A stretch of DNA of 20,000 nucleotides, taken from Symbiodinium natans (Eukaryota; Sar; Dinophyceae; Suessiales; Symbiodiniaceae). Below, piece after piece: positions 8,705 through 16,297 of the stretch. Within the stretch, counting starts at the first letter, position 1; each line of letters begins with the position of its first letter. The notes under the pieces are model-generated. The model did not search any database. It was given only the letters and a program-made list of their open reading frames with translations, and had not been told where the DNA came from. Where the stretch lies: contig CAJNDS010002362.1 in NCBI GenBank assembly GCA_905221605.1, positions 200,001 to 220,000 of the forward strand, read 5' to 3'. The translations under genes were made by a program, and so were the position numbers.

Positions 8705-8851
8705 CGCGCACTAAGGTACTGGGGCGACTTCGGGGGAAATTTCCACGGGGTACCGGAACACGCGTACATGTCTCACACCGACTCTGACACAGACCGGGCG
8801 CGCCTCGTGCGCGGAGAGTGCATGCCTGCGTGCGTGTGCTCTTCAAGCCCT

Positions 8852-9066
8852 GGAGAAGGAGAAGGAGAAGGAGAAGAAGAAGAAGAAGAAGAAGAAGAAG
8901 AAGAAGAAGAAGAAGAAGAAGAAGAAGAAGAAGAAGAAGAAGAAGAAGAAGAAGAAGAAGAAGAAGAAGAAGAAGAAGAAGAAGAAGAAGAAGAAGAAGA
9001 AGAAGAAGAAGAAGAAGAAGAAGAAGAAGAAGAAGAAGAAGAAGAAGAAGAAGAAGAAGAAGAAGA
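8852..9066 (+). repeat. Long GAA microsatellite
   Basis: Four GAAGGA-type units lead into an uninterrupted GAA tract from 8873 to 9066 (194 nt, about 64 units). The tract is fully homopurine on this strand, a composition known to allow triplex (H-DNA) formation. The long poly-Glu, poly-Arg, poly-Leu, poly-Ser and poly-Phe frames across it on both strands are translations of the repeat and are not taken as genes. CA repeats follow at 9093-9108. Confidence 0.97.
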
Positions 9067-9392
9067 GAGACGCGCACACACTTGACACCGATCACACACA
9101 CACACACGCACATGTCTTGGGGATAGTGTTAACCTATTGGGAGCTTTCACATTTTCTAGTCCCATTGCAGGTGGGCAGTTTCCCCCCCTAAAGCCCGTAA
9201 ATAGAACCCTTGCAGAACATTCAGATCCGTTGCACACCCTCAGACACAGCCTTGTATAGGGTCCCCCCACCTGGGATCTACCTTCCTCCAGCCGTCCTTC
9301 TTATATTTTGGGAAGGGGACATCGGGGGACCGATGAAGTGCATACCGCAAGGATCGATTCGAGTCGGGGCCCCCCTTCGGCTTTGCACGCAG

Positions 9393-11001
9393 GAGTTCTA
9401 CCAAGACGAGCAAAGAATCGTCGACGTCTACTACAAGGAGATCTGCGAAGTCGTGAAATCAGCGACAGGTCGACGCCATGCGAGGTTTAGGGTTTAGGGA
9501 TTAGGGATTTTAGGTTCAGGGTTTAGGGTTTAATTAGGATATTCGGAGACGAGCTTGAGCCAAGGGTTCCCATGCAGTCGGGAACCTCCCTACGTACTTT
9601 TCAAGGAAGAAGTCTTGTTCGCCTTCGTTGCTGGACCAGTACCCTTTGGAAGCCACGTTTCAGATCAATAGCCAAAGCACGATGCCAACGAGCAAGGGTT
9701 TCTGATCAGTTCGTACTTTTTTTGGATGACCGGAGAACAGGGACCCAGATTGAGACCAAAGTGTCGCTAAGCACATGCAGCTTGAGAACACAGCTATGGG
9801 AGACGGACTTCGAAAGGTATGAACTTGTTAGGCTTCTTGAAGCTCCTACTCGTATGGACCTTCCTCATCTCTTCGGAGGTAGTGCCAGGGCTGTGCAGAC
9901 CCCAGGGCCGGCTGCTGCCTACCACGCAGGCGCAGATGAAGTCATCGCGTTCCATCACATCGTTCGCAACGAGCACCTTGCCCTGCTGCTTGCTGGTGGA
10001 GACGCTGAGAAGCTATCTGGCTTCGACAATGGCAACGGCGGCGTGGGTGGATATGCAAGGAGACTGCTCTTTCCTCTTCTTGCGGCCTTGCCGGGTGTGG
10101 GTCTTGTTGGATGGGTTGGGGCACAATGTGCAAGTCTGAAAATGCTGTTGTCCGACGACAGGAATGCGCACGCCGATTACACCGCCACGACTGCGGCGGG
10201 TGCCTCGGGCCGGGCAGTGAAAAGGTAGAAGCAAGTGCCCCGATGCAGACAAAGCCTTGCACTATGATGGTGCTGAGATTTTCATTCAAGGTCGGAGCGG
10301 CGCGCCAGGCTTTGTGCTCCATCAACGACCATGAGACCCGAAGGCGATGCGCTAGCAGTCGGTTTGCGCTGGTCAACGCGTGGCGAAGCATCAGCCACTT
10401 GCCCATCTTGCTAGTGTGGGGTGTTTGTCTAAGCTGCGCTTTGTGCTGTTGTGCGATGTTGTGCGTGCGAAGGCTTGCCACGCAGCCGCACCCGCCCGAC
10501 GTATCCCTACACTCCCAGGTGATTCTTCGCCGGTGGTGAGTCATCCGCTGGCCCTGCTGGATGCTACGACAGTGAGTGAGGCCCGGGGCATGGGATCTGA
10601 CCCAAACAAATTGGCGAATGCGCCAGGAGTGCTTCAGCTTGTTGAGATTGTGGATGATGCATTGCCACCCGTTGCAGATCAGGGTTGCCAAAAGAATGTA
10701 GTCTATTTTGCTCCAAAACGTAAGAAGATGATCAACAAACATTCAAAGGCTGTAAATAATTCGATGATTAACAGCAACTCCTGCTATTAATAACAAGAAA
10801 TAGTAATACTAAAAAGAATAACACAATAAGAACAAGAACTAGAGAAAAAGATAAACATAATCAGGAAACAAATAATCATAATAATAGTAAGTGTATTTTA
10901 AGAGGAAGACTTGGTGCTGGTGGACCTGGTTTACCCGGCCTTCATGTCCGAGTCGCTTCAGATCTCTTTCTCTCCGAAACACCGATGGATCTACTGGCCA
11001 A
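9393..11001 (+). CDS. CmcJ/NvfI/AsaB-like oxidoreductase, 5' and central exons
   Basis: Predicted member of the CmcJ/NvfI (AsaB-like) family of Fe(II)/2-oxoglutarate-type oxidoreductases, which includes fungal and bacterial secondary-metabolite hydroxylases, desaturases and the cephamycin protein CmcJ; the substrate here is unknown. Inferred exons: 9393-9468, 9930-10059, 10162-10201, 10291-10393, 10519-10580, 10905-11001, continuing at 15874. The frame is kept through all of them. Family signatures appear in the expected order: FYQDEQRIVDVYYKEI; VIAFHHIVRN; AHADYT (His at 10169-10171 and Asp at 10175-10177 as the likely metal-binding HxD); RFALVNAWRSIS; PLALLDATTVSEEDL; SPKHRWIYWP. Introns are GT-AG, GA-AG, GC-AG, GC-AG and GC-AG in this order. 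The N-terminal part of the family is missing upstream, so the true start lies in undetected exons before 9393. The exon 3/4 junction is the least certain. Confidence 0.75.
9483..9532 (+). repeat. TTTAGGG block in intron
   Basis: About six degenerate TTTAGGG units near the donor side of the first visible intron (9469-9929) of the CmcJ-like gene. Confidence 0.8.
10581..10904 (+). other. Intron with AT-rich, A-biased 3' half
   Basis: GC-AG intron of the CmcJ-like gene. From about 10735 to 10900 the plus strand is dominated by A and AT-rich triplets (AATAATA, AACAAG), very different from the roughly 50 percent GC around it. A 266-codon minus-strand ORF that spans this intron and neighbouring exons is the antisense of the spliced gene and is not accepted. 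Confidence 0.6.
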
Positions 11002-11375
11002 GCATCTTGGCAACCCACTTAGGGTTTAGGGTGTAGGTGTTAGAGAACAAAGGACACAACTTAGCAAGGCCCGTAGGGGAAACAAAAAAGCCCCAAAGAT
11101 GAGATAACACCGAAATTCGGAACTTACTCTGTCGCGGTCGTCGTCGGTCGCCGTGGCCGTCCTTTGTGGACGCTGCTGCAGATGCTGTCGGTGGCGCCTT
11201 AGCCCTGGCCAGCCTCGCCTGCCTATGCCAGCCCGAAGTAGTAGCAAGAACTGTTGTGTGAAGTATCTGCGGTAGAATACATCATGTCGCAAACAGAGTA
11301 TGACATGCGGAAAAGCCTCGGCAGCGACGGCTCGCGTCCCCTCCAGGCCCCACCCGGCGCACCCCCATCGCAGCC

Positions 11376-14213
11376 ATGGCCTCTGGACGCCGCTCCCCCC
11401 TCGGACTCGTGGTGGCCCTGGCAGCGGCATGTTTGTGCAGCCAGGCATTTCTGATGCCCGGGCTTCAGAGCACTCCGCCGCAGAGGGCGCAGCAGCTTGC
11501 GGCCAGCGCGGCCCTCGTGGCGTCGATGCCCGCTCCCGCCCACGCCGGCGGCATGTTTGACTTCGGGCTGACGCTCCCGTTCGTTGCAGCACCTCGGCGT
11601 GGTCAAGTAGAGCAAGTTACTTCGAGCAACTGACAAGCCGTTTAAGCACCCAATGGCTGCGCTGCAGATCACTCTTAAGACCCACCCTCTGGTGCCCCTG
11701 TGCTTGCCAGTGGCAGGGCTCCTTCCTGCTCCTGATGGCGGTGCTCAACGCGCTCTTCTACGCGCCCGTGTCGGAGGAGGTGGAAGAGCGCAACGCAAAG
11801 CTCCTGCAGACCCTCTCTGATGCCACTGACATGCTGGCAGAGGCTGATGAGATGCAGGCCACTTGGCAACATGTAGTAATGTAATAGAATGCCGCAGCAT
11901 GTCGCAGGAAAAGGTCCCTTAAGAGGCCCCGTGAACCCAAATCACACTCAGCTACTCGGATAGAAGCGGAAGCATTGACAGAACAAAAGCACAGAGGAAG
12001 CACAGCGACTCTGCACCCTTCCCTGCAACCCAGATCTGACAAGAAACCCGAAGGCCTAGCAGCCTTGAGAGTTGAGCATTCCAAAGGTATCTCAGGATCC
12101 TTCTATCCCCAGTATTCCCTCAAGGTTTTGGTGAAAAGGGCCCGTAAAGCCGTTAAGACTTGAACTGCCACAGGTGCAGTACACGGCTGAGATCAAGGAG
12201 GCACGCGAGAAGGCCGCGAAGGATCTCCGGGGCGTCAGCCAGTGAACGGACGTTCCCTTAAGTTCTTAGGAAACCGGGCTTCCGTGGAGCAGTGAGGGGT
12301 TCAGGAAGAAGGTGGGTAGGGTTGAGGGTGTAGGGTCAAAGAAAATGCGGGGTTGAGAGCCATGAGCTATGCCGATTCGGGGATCCGCCCTGTTGATTTC
12401 ATTTGGGGGTACTTCGAACCCTACTCATAAGTACCCCTAAACCCTAAACCCTAAACCCCAAACCCTAAACCCTAAACCCTAAGCCCTCAACCCTGAACCC
12501 TAAACCCTAAGCCCTAAACCCTAAACCCTAAGCCCTAAACCCTAAACCCTCGTTAGTACCCTATAAGGAACTTCCAAGTAGGAGCTCGCAGCAGCCCGCG
12601 AGCAGACGGAGGCAGCCATCCAGGCCTTTTGGAAGCATCAACTGCCAGCGTTGTGCAAGGGTGTATAGGATTTAGGGTGTAGAGGGTTTAGGGTGTATGG
12701 GATTTAGGGGGTTTAGGGTTTAGGGTTTCGGGTTTAGGGTTTAGGGTGCTTTCATGTGCCTTCTCCCCCTTCAAACAAAGAGGGAAAACCGCATCCCCCA
12801 AACGCTGAGCGTCTTGAAGGGTAGAAGCCGAACCCTAAACCCTAAACCCTAAACCCTAAACCCTAAACCCTAAGCCCGAAGCCCTAAACCCTAAGCCCTA
12901 AACCCTAAACCCTAAACCCTAAGCCCTAAGCCCTAAACCCTAAGCCCTAAACCCTAAGCCCTAAACCCTAAACCCTAAACCCTAAACCCTAAACCCTAAG
13001 CCCTAAACCCTAAACCCTAAACCCTAAACCCTAAACCTAAACCCTAAACCCTAAACCCTAAACCCTAAACCCTAAACCCTAAACCCTAAACCCTAAACCC
13101 TAAACCCTCAACCCTAAGCCCTAAACCCTAAGCCCTAAACCCTAAACCCTCAACCCTAAGCCCTAAACCCTAAGCCCTAAACCCTAAACCCTAAACCCTA
13201 AGCAAGGTCATGGCCGAACTTTGGGGGGTTTTCTCTTGCGCAGAACGAGGAGTCTTAGCGTAGGGTCTTTATTGAGGATGGATCTTGGGATGTTCCCCAC
13301 TAGCCTAACAGTCCTTAACAGGGATTATGGTACCCCTATTAGAGGCCCTCTTAAGGACTGTTAGTATAAGGGGGAACCTCCCAAGGTGGACCCAAGAAGG
13401 GGCAAAATCCAACAGTCTATTGAGTCTACCAGGCTTTCAAAACGCTCTAGCCGTGTGTTGCCTACATGGCAGGTTTTCGGGCACCTGTTGGAACAAGGGC
13501 CCTTGTTTGGGGTTCCCCCACAAAAACCAATTCAGAACAGCCTCCATACAGCTGGACTGAGAGTCCTTAATAGGGACTAGAATAGGGGGTAGTGTTAGCA
13601 TAAGGGGGAAGACTTCTGTACGGAGGCCTCCATGACTGCCGCCAGCTCGTCGCGGGAGAAGAAGGCCTCTGAGTTCCGCGCGAAGCTGCAGGCGAGGGGT
13701 GGGAGCGGTACTTGATCGATAGAGCGGCCTCTTTTCTGGGGTTCCTCTTCGCTGTGTAGAAGAAGAAGAAGAGAAGTTCCCAAGATGAATTGCCCCGAGA
13801 ATGTTTGTGTTACTTTGCTTGCGATGCTGCTCAGGCTGAAAGCGATCCACCCAGACATTTGCTGATAGTACACGCCATGTGCGCGGGTGAGTGGGGGTCC
13901 TTCCACTTCCTCATGCCTCGTAGGAGAAGAGAGAAACTTCAGTGGCTAAGCATGCAGGAAGGAAGGCAGGAAGGCAGGGAAGGCCTGAAGGCAGGAAGGA
14001 AGGAAGGAAAGAAGGACCCCAGACAGGCGAACCCTTATGCCATATAGGTCCGCAAAAGAAAGAAAGGGCATGTAGCAAGAACACTGCAGATTCCGCTGCC
14101 ATCGTGGCTTGTCGGCTCCAGAATCCGGAACCGACCGCCTTCCAATTTCCAGGCCCAGATGGATGAGAAGATCAAGAACGCCGAGGGCACCATCCAGGAC
14201 AGCCCGAGCTTCA
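11376..14213 (+). CDS. atpG: Plastid ATP synthase subunit b' (CF0-II), nuclear
   Basis: Peripheral-stalk subunit b' of the thylakoid F0F1 ATP synthase (cyanobacterial/plant atpG sense, not gamma). Exons inferred: 11376-11588, 11717-11857, 12174-12233, 12582-12623, possibly a short one near 13206-13218, 13620-13691 and 14153 to at least 14213. Residues 1-24 form a signal peptide, residue 25 starts a FLMPG transit motif, and a second hydrophobic segment ends in AHA before GGMFDFGLTLP, so the leader looks tripartite: secretory, stromal, thylakoid. The mature protein has the diagnostic MFDFGLTLPFVA, a membrane helix (SFLLLMAVLNALFYAPV) and EERNAKL, then a long charged coiled coil (EIKEAREKAAKDLRG; ELAAAREQTEAAIQ; REKKASEFRAKLQ; AQMDEKIKNAEGTI). 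Introns are GC-AG or GT-AG. A CAG just before the start codon (ATCGCAG|CC) could accept a spliced leader. The C-terminal end is not fixed; 14421-14538 is a candidate last exon. Confidence 0.8.
11589..11716 (+). other. atpG intron 1 (GC-AG)
   Basis: Donor GCACCTCGG, acceptor GTGGCAG. Splicing joins LPFVA to GSFLLLMAV in frame, in the middle of the membrane helix entry. GCAG is present near both ends (11586-11589 and 11713-11716), suggesting an introner origin. Confidence 0.65.
12404..12440. repeat. Short inverted repeat before a telomere-like array
   Basis: GGGGTACTT at 12405-12415 and AAGTACCCC at 12430-12438 form a stem. The sequence matches the inner arms of family B fold-back elements, and the array of CCCTAAA starts inside its right arm. 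Confidence 0.5.
12437..12552 (-). repeat. CCCTAAA array in atpG intron 3
   Basis: About 16 units with CCCTAAG and CCCTCAA variants. It fills the centre of the inferred GT-AG intron 12234-12581, whose last bases (GGAACTTCCAAG then TAG) look like an introner right end. Confidence 0.85.
12661..12748 (+). repeat. Degenerate TTTAGGG block in atpG intron 4
   Basis: About ten TTTAGGG-like units with insertions (TGTAGAGGG, TTTAGGGGG). Its orientation is opposite to the arrays on both sides at 12437 and 12831. Confidence 0.8.
12831..13201 (-). repeat. Largest telomere-like array (CCCTAAA, about 370 bp)
   Basis: Roughly 53 units of CCCTAAA intermixed with CCCTAAG and CCCTCAA variants in a patchy, higher-order-like order. 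It lies in intron 4 of the atpG gene, just before a possible short exon (GTC ATG GCC GAA at 13207-13218). Confidence 0.95.
13284..13385. mobile_element. Fold-back element, family A, best-preserved copy
   Basis: It starts CTTGGGATGTTCCCCACTAG and ends AAGGGGGAACCTCCCAAG, with inner arms CTAACAGTCCTTAACAGGGA and CTTAAGGACTGTTAG. About 102 bp. It lies inside the atpG gene, between possible exon 5 and exon 6. Confidence 0.85.
13558..13612. mobile_element. Half copy of fold-back family A
   Basis: GAGAGTCCTTAATAGGGACTA and AGCATAAGGGGGAAG are family A segments, but the CTTGGGATG end is missing. Its right end abuts the exon at 13620, so it may supply that exon's 3' splice site (GGGGGAAG). Confidence 0.55.
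13956..14016 (+). repeat. GGAA/GGCA tetranucleotide run
   Basis: Interrupted GGAA and GGCA units, purine-rich. It lies in the last assigned intron of the atpG gene (13692-14152). Confidence 0.85.
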
Positions 14214-14420
14214 GAAAGCTTGGAAGATTCGTAGACTTTCGCCAGAGAGTCCTGATTCATGCGAATTTCCCTGAAACAGGGACTGGTTTAAAACGCAAGG
14301 GTTGTAGGGTTTAGGATGGCTTAGGGCCTCGCATCTCAAGGATAATGACAGGTCCCTGATATGGTCCCTTACCTTCTGTAAAGGTTCTTGAGTATGGTAT
14401 ATAAGGGGTTTGTCAGGAGG

Positions 14421-14538
14421 ATTACCCAAAACCACGTTGCAAAGAAGGCCAACCCCACCGTCGCAAACGCTCTCACAGAGCTCGTTTCTGGACTTCCCTG
14501 TCGTTTTGGAGATGTCGCGATTGGTCACGATTATTATT
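14421..14538 (+). other. Candidate last exon of atpG
   Basis: A frame reading AKKANPTVANALTELVSGL and ending in a TAG at 14537-14539 is protein-like and would suit the end of a stalk subunit. AAAG lies both before a CTTGG (14214-14217) and at 14436-14439, which could be a target duplication, but the implied splice dinucleotides do not fit GC-AG or GT-AG. Confidence 0.3.
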
Positions 14539-14558
14539 AGTACTATTATTATGATTAC

Positions 14559-14815
14559 TACTCTTACTCTTACTCTTACTCTTACTCTTACTCTTACTCT
14601 TACTCTTACTCTTACTCTTACTCTTACTCTTACCCTTACTCTTACTCTTACTCTTACTCTTACTAGTACTATTACTATTACTATTACTCTTACTATTACT
14701 ATTCCTATTACGATTAATATTACTGTTACTGTTGCTGTTGCTGTTGCTGTTACTATTACTATTACTATTACTATTACTATTACTATTACTATTACTATTA
14801 CTATTACTATTACTA
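14559..14815 (+). repeat. Hexanucleotide satellite CTTACT then TATTAC
   Basis: About 17 units of CTTACT, then a mixed stretch with GCTGTT/ACTGTT units (14723-14750), then about ten units of TATTAC. The frame across it encodes alternating Thr-Leu, Ala-Val and Thr-Ile pairs. Switching of one base per unit between blocks suggests slippage plus point change; it is not taken as coding. Confidence 0.95.
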
Positions 14816-15259
14816 GGAGTTTTGAGGCTTGTCTGGTCTTAGCGGTTTAGGGCTTGTAGGGCCATGGTCAGGAGCGCAAGACAACTTTCGTGAAGCAGAC
14901 GCTCGCGGGTGTTGGCCTGTAATGGCCTGTAAGTCAGGGCCAAAGGCAGGGCGTGGTTTTTTGGCAGGGTTCGAGCTCGATGTCGCGAAGGGGGCTTTTG
15001 CTCTTCCTCATGCAAGCGCTAGCTGTACCAGAGCTGTTTGCGTGATTGCTAGACTGCTTACATGCCAAACTGGGGCTGGGCAATCAACACTGCTTCGGAA
15101 GATGTTTGCAGTGGTCGTCCTTCCTAGACGCCAGGTGTTGCCCGTGACGCAAGTCTGAGGGCAGGTCGTGCGAAAGTGAGGTTTTCGGGTTGGGCCAGCT
15201 AGTCCACCCCTTTACTCCAGGAAAAGTCGCCGGCACCTTTCTCCCTTTAAAGCAGAGTG
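14816..15259. other. Unassigned intronic stretch
   Basis: It contains a 109-codon plus-strand frame (14829-15158) rich in Ala, Gly, Cys and Arg and without motifs. It is downstream of the atpG exons and inside the large intron. I see no supported feature. Confidence 0.25.
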
Positions 15260-15375
15260 CTTGGAGGTTCAGGGTACTTCTAGCCCCAATTCTAACTGTA
15301 CTAGTCCCTCAAGTCCTCTAAGTAGGTTATAAATCGACTTATAGCTGGGGCTATAAGTACACATGAACCTCCAAG
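15260..15375. mobile_element. Fold-back element, family B
   Basis: It starts CTTGGAGGTTCAGGGTACTT and ends CTATAAGTACACATGAACCTCCAAG. The inner arms GCCCCAATTCTA and GCTGGGGCTATA are loosely inverted. About 116 bp. Confidence 0.8.
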
Positions 15376-15873
15376 TAGAGTCAACATGGGCGGGCAAGTG
15401 GCGGACACAGAAGAAAAGTGCTCGCAGGGCTCGGCAAGGGAAATTTCAAATCTGGCCATGGTCTTGGAGAGGTCACATGGTTGAGGGTTTAGGGTTGAAG
15501 GCGTAGGGCCTATGTCAGCACCTACAAAAGCGTGCTGATGGCCAAAGCCACCCGAAGATGCAGATGGGACTTGCTACTTGACCCCCACCCCCCCAACTTT
15601 CAACCTTGAAGTGCTTCCCGCTCCCTACGTGTCCCTGCAAGCGAGAAGGTGCGATGTACTATACATTTCTACGTCGTTCTCTTCCACGATCTATACCTAC
15701 ACGATTTTTGCCGCAGAAGAGCCAGCATGCGGCAGGAGCACGTGCCACATGATGGCATAGCAAGGGCGGGTAATGATGGTAGTGGCAAACGGCAATCTGG
15801 TGCGGTTGTTTTGGGCCCCCGAGTCTGTTTCCCCCGACTCACTTCCCCGTCTTCTCTTTGGAGCCGAAACAAG

Positions 15874-16152
15874 GCATGGTCAAGGATGAGGTGTTGCTCT
15901 TCAAGCAGTATGACTCTGACACGCGCAGACCTCGGTTCTCCCTGGCGGTGCATGACGGAGCCATCTCTTGGGATGTCCCACCTCATACTAACAGTCCTAA
16001 AAGGGATCCTAGTACCCCGTATTAGAATCCCAATTATGGACTGTTAGGTCCGAAACTTCAGGCATCCCGCTCTTTAGGGTTTAGGGTCGAAAGGGTTTAG
16101 GGTCCCCAAACTCGAAGCTCGAGCTGTGGTGAACATATCCCGCGATGCCTGA
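15874..16152 (+). CDS. CmcJ/NvfI/AsaB-like oxidoreductase, 3' exons
   Basis: This is the continuation of the gene that begins before 9393. The exon 15874 to about 15965 encodes MVKDEVLLFKQYDSD and then RFSLAVHDGAI. In this family DEvLLFKxyDS is a hallmark and the His shortly after it is the likely third metal ligand (codon 15951-15953). A fold-back element of family A begins at 15967 and TTTAGGG units follow. The sequence 16104-16152 then reads KLEARAVVNISRDA and stops at TGA 16150-16152, resembling the family's final ExRAxV strand that contributes the co-substrate-binding Arg. The junction between the two pieces is unresolved. Without a further splice the frame would run into the element and stop at a TAG at 16023-16025. 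Confidence 0.65.
15967..16069. mobile_element. Fold-back element, family A, in an oxidoreductase intron
   Basis: It starts CTTGGGATGTCCCACCT and ends near CAGGCATCCCGC, with inner arms CTAACAGTCC and GGACTGTTAG. It starts directly after the codons HDGAI of the oxidoreductase, which makes it the probable core of the last intron. Its right end has lost CCAAG. Confidence 0.65.
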
Positions 16153-16297
16153 CGAGGCCGTTTTACATCAGTTCGAGGTTGTGTGCGTGTGGGGAGATGT
16201 AGATCAGCCCATGGTTGTGAGTCGCTCATCTTCTGGCATGTTGCGTGTGTAAGTTGGGGGTGGGAAGAAAGAAAGCTCCAGAGTTCCATCGTGAGCC

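Larger units (their letters stand above)
11002..15873 (+). other. 4.9-kb intron holding a nested gene
   Basis: The intron begins GCATCTTGGCAACC and ends CCGAAACAAG. GCAT occurs at both edges (11002-11005 and 15874-15877) as a 4-bp target duplication, and the element just inside begins CTTGG and ends CAAG, as in the short introners of the TPR gene. Splicing GC-AG restores codons reading WPSMVKDEVLLFKQYDSD, which is the continuous family motif. The intron contains the whole visible atpG (b') gene, telomere-like arrays, fold-back elements and hexanucleotide repeats. Confidence 0.7.

Noticed and set aside
8538-9270. Long ORFs with poly-Leu, poly-Ser, poly-Phe, poly-Glu and poly-Arg on both strands
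   Set aside because: They are translations of one GAA tract in all frames; no unique protein sequence supports any of them.
9572-10228. 218-codon plus-strand ORF taken as a single gene
   Set aside because: Only its segments 9930-10059 and 10162-10201 match the oxidoreductase family; the first 119 codons and the piece between are intron read-through.
9942-10742. 266-codon minus-strand ORF
   Set aside because: It is antisense to several oxidoreductase exons whose plus-strand motifs are clear, and its own sequence shows no family features.
13206-13640. Alternative join of GTC ATG GCC GAA to CTT CTG TAC GGA using an ACTT duplication
   Set aside because: It shifts the downstream frame away from REKKASEFRAKLQ, which fits the b' coiled coil and joins in frame to the exon at 14153.
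14410-14850. 146-codon ORF with alternating Thr-Leu and Thr-Ile
   Set aside because: It is the hexanucleotide satellite in translation; only its first part (to 14538, in another frame) might be an exon.
15420-15500. Frame reading GKFQIWPWSW, at first thought to be an oxidoreductase exon
   Set aside because: The expected position of this motif is already filled by RFALVNAWRSIS at 10360-10392, and the segment lies out of order in the large intron.
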